A stretch of 64,000 bases of DNA from Pegoplata infirma (GCA_963921195.1 OY992540.1:136078694-136142693); one strand, 5' to 3'; positions 30,570 to 43,350 are shown, counted from the first letter of the stretch. Numbers and translations are program-made. The notes: a model not told the origin generated them from the sequence alone.

Positions 30570-31260
30570 TTGGTACTTTTTATGTTTGAAGTAAAAAATT
30601 TTACTTTTGGTACTTTTTATATATATTTGGAATGTAAGATACTTCAGTGAAAAAAATATTCAGAAAAAATAACTTTTTGAGAATTCCGTTTTATGGGTTA
30701 AAAAAATGGTAAAAAATAGTACTCTTGGTACTTATTATATTTCCTTTTAATATCTGTAGAAATAATGATCTTAAAAAAAGACATTCTGGAAAAAAGTGGC
30801 AAAAAAAGTACTTTTTAAATAATGGCTGTGGAAACTTTAAATATGGAATGTAGAACATTCTGGAAAAGTTGTTTTTTCTGTTTCTAAGGGTATAAAAGGG
30901 ATAAAAAGGCAAATATTTGGTACTTTTTATATTTTCTGAAAAAATTGTTCTAGAAACTGTGGAATGTAGGATCCTTCGGTGAAAAAAAAAATAAAAATTT
31001 TCGGAAATTATGTTCCTTCCAGGTCGTTTGAAATTTAGAAAGGGGTAAAAACTGTGTACTTTTGGTACTTTTTATATAATGGTCCTAGAAACTTGAAATT
31101 TTTAATGTATGATCCTTCGGTGAAAAACATTCTGGAAATATTTGGAAACTTGAAATTTTAGGGAAAAAATGGGTACATAAATTGATAAAAGTGATGTTAA
31201 GTGGTACTTTTTATATCCCTTAGATGAAAACTTAGGATTTTTTATTATTTCCTTAAAGCA
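30570..31260. repeat. Degenerate tandem repeat beside the gap
   Basis: TTGGTACTTTTTATAT recurs at about 30570, 30605, 30726, 30918, 31059 and 31203. Between copies the phrases TGTAGGATCCTTCGGTGAAA and CATTCTGGAAA also repeat. The period is roughly 100-150 bp and the copies are diverged. The array may continue into the gap. Confidence 0.7.
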
Positions 31261-32699
31261 TGTTACATGGTAAGGAATGAAGCTTACATGGAACCAAATG
31301 AGGTGCAACTGGGAACGAAATGGAATTTTTTTTTCACTCCAACTTTTTTCATTCATGATTTTTTTTAGTCAAAATTTTTTTTTTTTACTCAAACTTCTTT
31401 TTTTGCTGAAATTTATTGTGATTAAAAATATTTTACAGCTCAATTTTTTTCTTTATCAAAATTTGCCTAATTTGTATTGTTTTTATTACGATCTGACAGC
31501 TTTAAAGTTTGCTATAAAAATTTTTTCACCGAAACAAACATGATAATTTGATCTCTAGGATACGTTCCTTACAAATGTTTGCTGTGAATGAATAAAAACG
31601 ATAGTAACCAAACTCTTTTATGCTACATTCAGTATTTTTTTTGTTAGCACTTTCTACTACTGCACAATATCAACAGCTATTTTGCATATTTAAAAGTTAA
31701 AAATCCTTGACATGTTCAAAATTGAAATACATACATTTGTTTATACAAACTATAAAAACATAATGGTATTTTTTTTTAATTTGGTGGTTAGTTAAAAAAT
31801 TTGTTTAAAAGTTAAAGTTTCTAAGGATTTATTAATTACTTCAGTCATTAGCCAAACATTATGCACTTCAAGAAAAATCTGTTGAAACTAAAAATATTTA
31901 TAAACTATAATTAAATTTAGTGTCCTTCAAGTTGAAGTTTACACAGTTTTTAGTAGTATATAATTGGAATTTGTTGAAATTTACATTTATAGTACAAAGC
32001 TGATTTTCGTTTTTTAGTTGGAAATCGTTATACTCTAAAAAATTACATATATTATGCGTTATTTCATACACATAAAATGTGCATTTTTTTTTAAACAAAA
32101 TACGATTAAATTTTGTGTTTTTTAAAATTGTGTGATTGCTTTTCATAGAAAATCTTGCAGGTTCTGAAAACTTTTTCATTAGAATTCGACTCTTGATAAA
32201 AAATTCTCAAATGCTGACCTATTTCCATATAATGAAAATAAATAAATTTTTACACAGAAAGTTTTAGATACTGATATTTTTTCCACACATAAAATCTTAG
32301 ATTAAAAAAAAAATATCAAAAAAATTTCCTTCTCTTTTACTAGAATTTCTAGTAAAAATTCCGTTTTTTTTTTTGTTATTTTACAAGTTTTTTACCAATT
32401 AAATTGTAAATTTACGAATTTTTTGATGCGATAATACTTACAATGAATTCTTGTCACTTAACTAGATTTTTTTGAAAAAAACATTGGAAATTTGTACTTT
32501 TACGAAAAAAATTTTAAAATTGCAAAGAAAAATTTAAATTTCGATAGAAAATTTTTTGTTAAAAAATAAGCAAAACTGTCAAATATTGTTAAAATGGGGT
32601 ACCTGGACTTTTTCTAGTAATTTGACAAGGATTTTTTTGAGTGCAAAAGCCTCAGATTCTGAAACAAACCAAATCTTTGCATTTGAAGTAAACAGTAAA
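31261..32699. other. AT-rich DNA with faint SAT36 traces
   Basis: No gene is seen. Isolated phrases such as GCAGGTTCTGAAAACTTTTT (32157) and GCCTCAGATTCTGAAAC (32648) resemble single, decayed SAT36 units. The rest is unassigned. Confidence 0.45.
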
Positions 32700-32700
32700 A

Positions 32701-33535
32701 AACAAGTAAGAAAGTTATAGTCGGTCAAGACCGACCATATGATACCCTACACCCGTGTTTTCCGGAAAATGGGTCCCAAGTCCAAACATGGACCGATTGG
32801 ATGTATCCTTTTTAAGATCTTTATTTAGTGTAGAAAACAAACACAGATAAAATTTTAGTAGAATTGGTTTATTTTTTTAGACCAATTTAACTGAATATCG
32901 GTCGAAATTTTTATATGACGGGACTAAGTCCAAAAATGATCCAATTATATTCAGATTTGATTAGGTTACCAAAGTACACGTTAAACATCTACAAATCAAA
33001 TTTTAATCAAAAATTTTCATTTTTATGAATTTTGAAGAAATTATGTGAATATCGGGAGGGTGGTTTGTATGGGGACTACAAGAAGGACTGACCCGATTCC
33101 TTTGAAATTTGGAATGGTGGTTTGTGCGTACAATGTTTAAATACCTGTTAAATTTTAAAACGATATCTATTATAATACGGTTATTAGAGGTATTTAAGCG
33201 AAATTCAAAGGGGCGTTTGTATGGGGGCTAGGTCTTAACATGGACCGATTTTTTCCAATTTCAATAAGCTTCGTCCTTGGAAGCTTAAGTTTAAAATTTC
33301 AAGTCAATTGATTGAAAATTGCGACCTGTATCATGCTTAAACCGATAGATGGACAGACGGACGGACGGACGGAAAGACGGACGGACATCGCTAAATCGAC
33401 TCAAAAAGTAATTCTGAGTCGATCGGTATTCTTGAAGGTAGGTCTAGGACCCATATTTCGGGTAGTTACAAATATCAGCACAAACTCATTATACTTGTGT
33501 AGAAAAAAATGTTAACATCAAATTTATTACTTGTT
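32701..33535 (+). mobile_element. DINE-D (Helitron-like) element
   Basis: It starts AACAAGTAAGAAAGTTATAG with the hairpin GTCGGTCAAGACCGAC, followed by CATATGATACCCTACACC, a beginning I recognise from DINE-1-like repeats of flies. A GACG-rich microsatellite core lies at 33348-33390, followed by GACATCGCTAAATCGACTC. The end TTATTACTTGTTAT is near 33535. The family is distinct from A, B and C. Confidence 0.7.
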
Positions 33536-33541
33536 ATAGTA

Positions 33542-33987
33542 CGTTCAGATTGGACTCGAAACCTCGTTAAACGGGGTCTCGTGCCAAACCTCGTTTGAAA
33601 ATACGTATTTTCCCTCACAAATTGAAACCTTTTTGTAGTAAGGTTTCAACGAAAGTACGATTGAAACCTCTTAAATTTCATAATTATACATATTTTTACC
33701 ACTGTGCGACAACAAGAATTAGAGAAAATGGGAAAATGCCAAATATAAAAAAATAAATAAATCAATATTTATATAAAATTTCTACAAAATATTTACATAT
33801 TTGGAATAGAAAAAAAATAAAAACGTATAAAAAAATAATTTCCGCGTAATTAAATTAGATTATAAAAATAATTTTTTAGTGAAAGTTTACGAAACCTATA
33901 TAAGTGTCAAAATTGTTGTGTGTGAACAGGTAAGTTTTAAATTTGAAAATACGAGGTTTCAAGAGGGTTTCGAGGCCAATCTGAACA
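33542..33987. mobile_element. 446-bp MITE with TA duplication
   Basis: The ends are CGTTCAGATTGGACTCGAAA and, inward from the right, TGTTCAGATTGGCCTCGAAA. TA flanks it at 33540-33541 and 33988-33989. It abuts the end of DINE-D. No coding capacity is seen. Confidence 0.75.
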
Positions 33988-34197
33988 TAGAATTATACAA
34001 GATTAAACTTTTTTATTCAAATACTTCAAATAATAAACCAAATGTGAACTACACAAGTCAGCATTACAAAAAAAAAAGTAAAACAATATTTTTCCAAAGT
34101 TATGAAAAATTTACTAAAATAGTGGAAACAAGTAAGTTAAAAGTTAAATTCGAAAAGTTAAATTCGACTTTGCCGAATCTATGAATACCCTCTACAA

Positions 34198-35522
34198 CAA
34201 TGGTTCTCAAACGGTTGGTCGCGACCCCCTAGGGGGTCGCGGAAGAATTTCAGGGGGGTCGCGAACAAATTTGTTAAAGCCTTAGTAAATTTTAAACAAT
34301 TTTTTTAGTTGTTGTGTTATAAAAATATACAAATACTATTATTAAAGAAAAATATTTTTTTTTCATCACTTAAGGTCCCTCCGTAATCACTGTGCAGTTG
34401 TTAATTTCTCTTGATGCCCAACACTCATTTGTGAAGTGTTTTGGCTCAGTCTAGGATCTGACAGTTTGTTTTCTATTAACTTTTCAATGCTGATTCCGAA
34501 TCTGGGTTCCAAATTTTTCTAGTACGTAAGGTTTTTGAGCAAATTAAAGGCAAAGTTCACAAAAACGTATTCTTGTGCCTTTTGTGAAATTTTGGGATGC
34601 GCCTGGGATCTGACCACTTTTTCGATTTATTTTGCAACACTGGTTCCAAATCTGGAACCGAATAACGGATGTAGATTCGTAATCGAAAAAAATTTCTGGA
34701 GTCTGACCAAAACCAGTTTTCCGAGGCCGAACCGAAACCGAATATTCGGCCAAAAAAAGATATTCGGCAGAAACCAAACCGAAACTTAAAAAATGGCGTG
34801 AATAAAATCATTAAAAAAATTTTAAAGATGTTGTATTTATAAAAAATGTTTTTTAAAAAATTGTTAAAAAAAAATTATAAATTTCATATGTAGATTAGGA
34901 GAAAAAAAAATATTTGAGCTATAACAGTATAACATTTATTGGACAACCTTGCTTCTTGCTTGGAACACGAAATTAAAAAATTAGCGACTTTTTTATATAT
35001 TTTTTAAAATACCGAATACCCAATACAGGCCGAAACCCCATTATTCGGCCGAAACCGAATATTTGGTCAGACTCTAAAAATTTCGATCAATACGAAACAT
35101 TGGTACATAATTTTGAAAAAAGAACATTTCTGATCAGGTTTAACTGGTGATTTTTCTTTTATTTTAGGAAATAAAAAATTTATGAAGATAGTAATTTTCG
35201 ATATAAAATACCGTAGTTTAAGACCTGGTTTCCAAATTTTTGAGAAAATTTAGGTCAAAGTTTACAAAAATTGTGTTTTATTTTTTAGAAGTTTTTTACT
35301 TGAAATTTTTGGTATGCGTCTGGGATCTGACCACACAGTTTCGATTAAACTTTCAATGCTGCTTCTGCATTTGGTTTCCAAATTTTTGCATTATTTCAGG
35401 TTTTTGAAAAAAACTGAGGTCAAAGTTCACGTTAATAATTTTATTTTTTTTATATTGGGGGGTCGCGAAAAATTTTAAATATTGAAAACGGGTCGCAAAG
35501 CAAAATTTAGGGAGAAGCTCTG
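34198..35522. mobile_element. 1.3-kb hAT element, non-autonomous
   Basis: It begins CAATGGTTCTCAAACGGTTG then GTCGCGACCCCCTAGGGGGTC, and ends GGGAGAAGCTCTG. CTCTACAA is duplicated exactly (34190-34197 and 35523-35530), and joining the flanks restores ACCCTCTACAATGCC of DINE-B. An 8-bp duplication and a CA-GGTTCTCAAA start fit hAT elements. It contains a second hAT MITE and no intact transposase. Confidence 0.88.
34697..35076. mobile_element. 380-bp hAT MITE nested in the previous one
   Basis: The termini are TGGAGTCTGACC and, inward from the right, TAGAGTCTGACC. AAAATTTC is duplicated exactly at 34689-34696 and 35077-35084. The interior has inverted GCCGAAACCGAATATTCGGC blocks on both sides. 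This is the third level of nesting (DINE-B, hAT, hAT). Confidence 0.85.
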
Positions 35523-36465
35523 CTCTACAATGCCTTTTTTTAAAAGATAGTACATTTTTAACTTGAAAAAAATTAACAATTTTGATTAGAAATATTTTAT
35601 TTTCAGTAAAAAACTCTTTTTTTGTCATTTAAAAAAAAAAAATCTTTTTTTTTTTTTGAGTGTAAAACTTTTTTCGAGTGTAATGTTTTTTTTTTGCTGT
35701 AAAAATATTTCTGGTAAATGCACGTACGTATGTACACAAAATAATGACATTTTTGTAAAAAAAACTAAATTTTTTTTTGAGTGTAAAATTTTTTGGAGTG
35801 TAAAATTTTTTTTGAGTGTAAAATTTTTTTCGAGTGTAGTTTTTGGGTTACCAATAATTTTAAAACTAAACAGGTTTAAAAAGCATTGCTTTAAAACTAA
35901 ACAAGTTTGAAAAGCATTGCTAAGTTACCACAAATGCTTTTAAAACTTGTTTACCACGTGGCATTTTAGATGAACCCAATCTGAAATTCGGGGTTTTGCT
36001 TATAACTTTTGAACCACTGGACCAATTGAGCAGAAATTCCACAGCAAACAGACCTGGGAAACTGCAAAGATACATGTCACGTTTCAGCAGTCTCATTATT
36101 GTCTTTCGAAAGTTATCGTGTTTTTTATCTCGTAAATTCGCGAAAACCCCTTGCCGAAATTTACTCTTTTGCTCATAACTTTTGAACCACTGGACCGATT
36201 TGGCTGGATTGCAATACCAACCTGACCAGGTAAATGACCAACATATATGACAAACTTCACTAGCCTCTGTAAAGTCTTTCAAAAGTTAGCGTGTTTTCTA
36301 CGGACGGACAGGCAGACGGACGGACGGACATCGCTAGATCGACTTAAAATCGATGGAGGATATGAATATATATGCTTTATGGGGTCCTATACCAATATTT
36401 CGATATGTTACAAACGGAATGACCAACTTATATATACCCTCTATCACTAGAGTGGAGGGTATAAA

Positions 36466-38149
36466 AACTTCCTCAAATTAAAGAAGATAAATATGATGAA
36501 CTAATTAGTAGTAAATTACGTCCTAAAACTGAATTTTTTTAACTAAATTCTGTTTTAAGAAATATGTCTTAAAAATTATTTTTTTTTATATATTTAGGGA
36601 AAATTTCTTTGGCGGTAAGAATTTCTTCCATATATTAGGGGAAAATTTTGGACTATTTAACAGTACATGAACTAAAATTGTTCCTAACAGTTAAGAAAAT
36701 TTCCCAAATTTTAGTTAAATTTAACTTAATTGTGGAAAATTTAAAAACTATTTTGAAGAAAATTTTTCCAAAGTTTAAGTTAATTCTTTTTTTTGAGTGC
36801 AGTGTAATCAATTTATATATTAATTTTTAGATATTTTTCCTGTAAAAACATTTCAAATTCTAAATCATTTTTTCTTTTAAAAAAAATTTCAGATTCTGAA
36901 ACATTTTTAGTGTAGATAAATTTTCAGATTCTGAAATATTTTTCCTATAACAAAATTTCATATTCTCACAAATATTTCTCAAAGTTATTTTTTCTGTAGT
37001 AAAATTCTATATTTTAGACAAAAAAAAAACTTTTATGCTGTTTAGCTTCCCCTAATCTTACAAAAACTGCCCCCCCCCCCCCTTAAATAGGCTTTAAATT
37101 TAAATATTTATGTAACACCTTTAAGTATGCTACATTAAATGTTATGTTATGATTTTTGCTGTCGCTCTTTTTATAAATAGCTAAAACAATATAGTGCGAG
37201 CTAAATAAACATTATAATAAAAATAAAAATGCAAATAAAACAATCATATTTGCATGTCATTTTGCCACTTGCTACAAAAACCTTTACGTGTTCCTAACTG
37301 CCTGTCTGCGTCCCTTATGTATTACCAACGTTTATAGCCAGCTAAAAAGTTAGGCTAGCTGACTTTTGTTTTAAACCTCAATGCCTGCCTGACTGCCTTG
37401 TCTTTTGAGGTGTTAATTTTCTTGTCATTTGACATAATTTTACAGATAAAAAGAAACTTACAATAAAAAAAAACACAAAACTTACTGAACAACAATTAGA
37501 AAACTGGGACAGGAGTGAGTAAGCGATAAAAACTACTAAAACTACTTTTAAACTTTGTATTTATTTTGTTGTTTAAGTTTTTCTTTTTTTTAAAAAAAAA
37601 AAAAAAAGGTCCTTTTGAAAGTTTACAAGTATTGTTGTGTATGTTAGTGTATGTTTCAGGGACTTAAAAAAGTGTCGTTTAACTGTGTTGGTAATTGGCA
37701 TATGAGTGCATTTGTTACGCAACATTAAGTTGCTATAGAGAATACAACATTGAAACAAAAAACAATACATTTATTTTGCCTAAACACCAGCACAGTCATT
37801 TTTTCTACAAGCACCCACACATTTACATATATTCATGGCTTAAAGCAGAGTTTCTAAATCCTTTTATTTAAAAATTCAGAAAATTTAAAATATAATTGAA
37901 ATTCAGAAATTTGTAAAAACTGTCGGAATAATTTAAACAAAGAAATTTCTAAATGGAGTTTAGGAAATTAAAATTGAATTTAAGAATATCGAGAGCTTAT
38001 ATTAAAATTTTTTCCATTTTTCATAAATTTCCAAAAAAAAAAATTTTAATTTGTTTTTCATCAATTTTTTATCAAAAAAATTTTTTTCAGCCACAAGTTT
38101 TGTTGCATCAAAAAATCTCCTTAATCAAAATTTTTTTAATGAAAATTTG
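36466..38149. other. AT-rich DNA; old SAT36 traces, otherwise single-copy-like
   Basis: Region 36845-37010 carries decayed SAT36-like phrases (TTCAGATTCTGAAACATTTT). Region 37130-37850 looks less repetitive, with ordinary fly intergenic or intronic composition (CTGCCTGTCTGCGTCCC). No exon could be supported. Confidence 0.45.
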
Positions 38150-39603
38150 TATTCCCTCCACCCTAGTGATAGAGGGTATATATAAGTTTGTCATTCGGTT
38201 TGTAACACCTCGAATATTGTTCTAGGACCCCATAAATTCCCCCCTTTCGATTTATTTTATTTTTGTAAATGTTTTAGTACTTATTAAATGCAACTTGGAC
38301 ACCAATTTTCAGCCTTTTATTTCAAGATGGTGTTTACTCAACAATTTTTCAATTTAAATTTTTAATTAATTTTTACCATTAAAAAATGTAGATATTTAAA
38401 AAAAAAATTTGGACAACGTTTTGTTGGTATTTAAATGTAGTTTTTTAAAAAAAATATGAACAAATTATTTTAAGTAATTATCACTTATTTTTTCACGTTT
38501 AAAAATTAAAATCGACTTTTTGAAAAAGTCCGAAACCTTAGATTTTTTTGTAAAAAACTATAAAAATACTCTAAATTACGCAACTTTTAAGCCATAATTC
38601 GAGATGTGATCACAATTCTTTCTATTTTTTTTTTTTTAATTTTTAAAATTTTCTATTTTTTTTTTTTTTTTAAATTTTTAAAATTTTACCTTTTATTTTT
38701 TGATTCTGATTTATTTTATATGGTGCTCCAAAAAAAAATAAATTGGTAGATATTGACCTTAACTTACCCTAGATATATTCATTTCGAGGTAAAAATACGT
38801 CTCACAAAAATTTAGGGCGATCAGAAATGGGTAAGGCGTTTAGCATGGTCCTTGAAGTTTAAAAAACGGATTACAAAGAAAAATATGATTTTTTTCTGTT
38901 TTCGCAATTTTTTTTGGTATTTTAAGTTAAGTTTTAATTCATGTGATTACAGAATTATGATGTGGAGTAAAATGCCTTTCTAATAAGGTACTAAAAACTA
39001 AAATCGGTTGAAAATCATCGAAGTTATTACAACTTCCCCAGGCATCTAGCGTGTGTCATACCACTTGATTAAAGAATACGAGTCCCTTTTTTAAATTTAT
39101 TGAAATTTTCTACTGTATTAACATTTTTTCATTATTCATGTTTCAGTGTAATTTTTTTTTTGGTTTTTCCAAATTTTAAAACAAAAAAAAAAAAAATTTT
39201 AAATAGAGATTTCAAAAGGGTGTTGAAAATGCAGGTATTTTTAGCATTAATTTAAAACATGTTAGCAAAACACAATATGAAAAATACTTGTCATCTCATT
39301 ACATTTGAACTTGAAGAATAAAAAAATGTTATTACAGTAGAAAATTTCAATGAATTTCAAAAATCGGATTGTATTGCTTAATCAAGTGGTCTGCCATATG
39401 TTAGATGCCTTGGGAAGTTTTAATAACTTGGCTGATTTTCAACCGATTTTAGTTATTGGTACCTTATTAGAGAGGCATAATTCTGTAACCACTTGAATTT
39501 AAACTTAACTTAAAATACCAAAAAAATTGAGAAAACAGAAAAAAATTCATATTTTTCCTTGTAATCCGTTTTCTAAACTTCTAGGCCCATGCGGAACGCC
39601 TTA

Positions 39604-39999
39604 GAGTAGAAACAGAATAAGCACGGCACGGGGGACGGTTGCCGTTGCCGGAGAATATAGGCCCAAAACAATGACGGGGGACGGCGACGGCAAAAAATGT
39701 CATTTGTTTGTTCAGTGGCGCTAACTTTTAATAAAATTAGAGTAATTTTACGGAAAAAAATCGCTTATCACATAGTCAATGTGATTAAGTTGGCACTACT
39801 GTACGTTTGTTACACCATTGTGAATGAAAAAATAAAAAATTGTTGTGAAAATGCGGTAACCCTGGAGTGTGAGAGGGAGGGAGATTGAGAGAACCCGGAG
39901 ATAAAATAAAATAAGTTTTAATTTTTTGTCGTGCCGGTCACGGTTTTTAACTGTCAAATCGTATGGAAAAGTCGTGCCGGGCTTGTTCTGTTCAGACCT
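39604..39999. mobile_element. 396-bp insertion in foldback arm (TTA duplication)
   Basis: The left end GAGTAGAAACAGAATAAGC pairs with AGGTCTGAACAGAACAAGC from the right, followed by GGCACG in both. TTA flanks it (39601-39603 and 40000-40002). The opposite arm near 38833-38845 reads through the site as AACGCCTTACCCAT. The GC-rich interior repeats GGGGGACGG and GACGGCGACGG. Confidence 0.7.
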
Positions 40000-40555
40000 T
40001 TACCCATGTCCGATCGTTCGTAATTTTTGTGAGGCGTATTTTTATCTCGAAATGAATATATCTAGGGTAAGTTACGGTCAGTATCTACCAATTTAATTTT
40101 TTTGGAGCACCATATAAAATAAATTAGTCATTTTTTTTTTTTAATTTTTAAAATAAATTTTAAAAAGTAAAAAAAAAATAGAACAAATTGCAATCACATC
40201 TCGAATTATGGCTTAAAAGTTGTTTAATTTAGAGTAGAACTTTTAGACGTTTTTAAAAAAAAATCGAAGGTTTCGGACTTTTTCAAAAAGTCGATTTAAT
40301 TTTTTAAACGTTAAAAAATAAGTGATAATTACTTCGAATAATTTTTTAAACATTTTTTTCTAAAACTACATTTAAATACCAACAAAACGTTGTCCAACTT
40401 TTTTTAAGATATCTATATTTTTAACTTGTCAAAATTAATTCAAAATTTTAGTTTTTGATTTTTTTGAAAAAATCGCCATTTTGAAAAATTGATTACTCAA
40501 CACCATCTTGGAACAAAAGGCTGAAATTTGGTGTCCAAGTTGCATTTAATAAGTA

Positions 40556-41358
40556 CACTCAAAATAATAACTCTGTAAAATACTCTGTAAAATGACTGTA
40601 ATCTCAATTCAACAGATATTTGACAGAGTTTTCTGTCAAAATACAGATTTAAAGAAAATACTTTGTATTTTGTTGTGACAAAAAAACAAAGAGTCATCTG
40701 TTATATTACTTTTTACTTCGTAATCTTAATTTTACAGATAATTAACAGAGTTTTCTGCTAAAATACAGACCTAAGCAAAATACTTCGTATTTTTTTATAA
40801 CCAAAAAAATTTTCTGTTTTGAGTAGTTTTTGTTACCAAACATCAAAATTTTATCTGTATATTTTTATTTTTTGAGAAAAAGTTTAAATAGTAGCAAAAA
40901 AAGTTATCAAAAAAAAATGTTCAGAAATTTTATAAAAATTTTACAAAATAACATGCATTTAACTAAACTCTGTAAATTTACAGAGTTTTTTCTGTATTTT
41001 TTTTTTGCATCAAATGTATTTTACAAATATATGTAAATTTACATAGTTTTCTTTGCTAAATGGTGGTTTATTTAACCAATATTTTACTAGAAACTCTGTA
41101 AATTAACAGTTTTTTTTTGTCCAAAGCATTTTACAGAGTTTAATAGTAAAATTACAGAGTTTTCTCTGTAAAAAAGCTTTCATATTTAACTAATATTTTA
41201 CTACAAACTCTGTAAATTAACAGTTTTTTTCTGTCAAAATCATTTTACAGAGTTTTTTAGTAAAATTACCAAGAAATGTTGCTAGCTGGAAAAGTATGGT
41301 GTACTCTGTTAAATTAGCAGAGTTTTTCTGTAATTTAACAGAGTTATTATTTTGAGTG
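40556..41358. mobile_element. 803-bp TA-MITE with CACTCAAAA ends
   Basis: The termini are CACTCAAAATAATAACTCTG and its exact complement. TA lies on both sides (40554-40555 and 41359-41360). The opposite foldback arm (38275-38290) contains the uninterrupted AATAAGTACTAAAACAT site in reverse. The interior is a series of AACTCTGTAAATTAACAG-like units in both orientations. Confidence 0.88.
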
Positions 41359-42168
41359 TACTAAAACATATTCAAAAATAAAATAAATCGAAAGGGGTCG
41401 GGTCTAAAAGTGAGTGATTTGGCCTGGAATGTCCCATATATATTCATGATCCTCGATCGATTTCAAGACGATCTAGCGATGTCCGTCCGTCCCTCCGTCT
41501 GTCCGTCTGTCTGTTGAAAACACGCTAACATTTGAAAGACTTTACGGAGGCTCCTGAAGTTTGGCATATATGTTGGGCATTTACCTGATCAGGTTGGTAT
41601 TGCACTCCAGCGAAATCGGTCCAGTTGTTCAAAAGTTATGAGTAAAAGACTGAATTTCGGCAAGGGTTTTTTCGTGAATTTACAAGATATAAAACACGCT
41701 AACTTTCGAAAGGGAAATCTCAGGATGCTAACGCTTAGCATATATATTTTCCGTTCCCCTGGCCTAGTTCGTATTGAATTTCAGCCATATCGGTTCAGTG
41801 GTTCAAAAGTTATAAGCAAAACCCTGAATTTCAGATTAGTTTCAACTTAAATTCACTTGTTGAAAAGCCGTTAAACATCCCAAGCAGAAATTGACGACGG
41901 TTCTAAAAAAAAAAAGCGTTCTGAAAGCACTGTAACAAAATAAAAAGCATTCTCAAAACCTATTTTCAAAAGTTTTGCGAGCGTTTTTGAAAGCTCTATA
42001 ACAAAAAAAAGCAATCGTAAAACGTTTTTTGGAACGTACCGTATTTGAAAAGCGTTTAAAGAGTTCTTTAGATTTTTTTTTTTTTTTTTAAATTTGTAAG
42101 TTCCGAAACTATTTTTGAATTAAAATTTTTTGTAATTTTTTTTTTGTTTTTTAAGTAAAAAACAATCA

Positions 42169-42711
42169 TTAACAAGTGAGAGTGTTAAATTCGGCTGTGC
42201 CGAATCTTTTATACCCTCCAACATGAAAAAAAATTAAAAAAAAAAAAATTGTCAGGGACCTTTTTTGTCAGTAGAGGTCAGTGGGGACTTTGAGAGTACC
42301 TTTCTATCGCGAAAAATATACCAAATGTTTCATTTATTTAACAAAAATATAAAGAACATGCAAAAAACGTGTATTTTTTCAGAGGTTGGTTCAGTTCTTC
42401 AAGGGGGAACTTTTTTGCCCCTGGCCCAATTTTGCCCATTCACGAACTTAACCTGCCTATGAAACTGAGACATATTTGTGCTAAACTTCAGTACTCTAGC
42501 TGTTTTATTTTGGACTGCATTGTGTTATCTACAAACAGACGGACGGACGGATGGACGGACGGACGGACAAACGGACATTCATAGAATCTTTTAGAATCGA
42601 TCATGGATCAATAATATATATACTTTATGGGGTCCTCGACCAGTATTTCGATTCTTTACAAACGGAATGACAAAGTGAGTATACCCCCATACTGTGGTTG
42701 GAGGGTATCAA
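42169..42711 (-). mobile_element. DINE-A copy, reverse orientation
   Basis: It opens AACAAGTGAGAGTGTTAAAT with the hairpin ATTCGGCTGTGCCGAAT and TTTATACCCTCCAACATG. It has a GGACGGAC run at 42538-42570 and ends CCCCCATACTGTGGTTGGAG. It meets a forward copy head to head at 42711/42712. Confidence 0.75.
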
Positions 42712-43350
42712 AATGTCGAAATATCGGTCGGGGACCCCATTAAGTATATATATTATTGATCAGTGATCGATTCTAAGACATTCTAGTGATGTCCGTCGGT
42801 CCGTCTGTCCGTCCGTCCGTCTGTCCGTCTGTAGTTAACACAATACAGTCCAAAATATAAGAGCTAGACTACTCAAGTTTGGCACGAATATGTCTTATGG
42901 TCCTAGGCAGGTTAAGTTCGGAAATGGACAAAATCGGACCAGGAGAAAAAAAGTTCCCCCTTACAGAACTAAACCAACCTCTGAAAAAAAACATTTTTTT
43001 ACATGATTTTTTGTCTTTTTGTTTAACAAATTCAAAATTTTTATGCTACAAGAAGTTCAAAGTCCTGCATTTGGACCCTAAGAATTAGAAAATGTCGTTT
43101 TTTTGGTCCGCCCCCTTTTATGGGCGTAGATTAAAAAAAAAATTAAATTATGATAAACTTGCATTTCTTTAGTGCGAAAAGCATAAGAATGAAATTTTGA
43201 ACAAATATTTTAGAGCGAATTCCCCCCCAATCACCACGACCCCCCCCCCCCCAAAAAAAATAAAACGCCCCTGCATTTTTTTTTTTATTTTTTTGCATGT
43301 TGGAGGATATAAAAGATTCGGCACAGCCGAATTTAGCAATCTTACTTGGT
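42712..43350 (+). mobile_element. DINE-A copy, forward, missing its first 60 bp
   Basis: It begins at ATATCGGTCGGGGACCCC, which is internal to the family, so the junction with the reverse copy is not a simple end-to-end insertion. It has the GTCC core at 42800-42835 and the 3' hairpin ATTCGGCACAGCCGAAT at 43317-43333. Confidence 0.75.

Larger units (their letters stand above)
34127..36465 (+). mobile_element. DINE-B copy carrying nested hAT elements
   Basis: It begins AACAAGTAAGTTAAAAGTTA with a CGACTTTGCCGAATC hairpin and ATACCCTCTACAA, then resumes after the insertion at 35523. It ends with CATAACTTTTGAACCACTGG blocks, a GGACGGAC run at 36301-36330 and the CCCTCTATCACTAGAGTGGAGGG hairpin. 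Removing the 1325-bp hAT insertion gives a copy similar in layout to 57165-57958 and 62985-64000. Confidence 0.75.
38237..41442. mobile_element. Long foldback element with two insertions in its right arm
   Basis: The arms are inverted copies: CCCCTTTCGATTTATTTTAT near 38245 against AATAAATCGAAAGGGG near 41383, GCAACTTGGACACCAA against TTGGTGTCCAAGTTGC, and TGGTGCTCCAAAAAAAA against TTTTTTTGGAGCACCA. The palindrome centre is near 39180. The left terminus seems truncated relative to the right (which extends through GACCCGACC and GGCCTGGAATG). The right arm carries extra elements at 39604 and 40556, detectable because the left arm shows the empty sites. Confidence 0.8.

Noticed and set aside
39697..39888. 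63-codon ORF in the 396-bp insertion as a gene
   Set aside because: No recognised domain, no conservation evidence, and it lies in a small mobile element without coding function.
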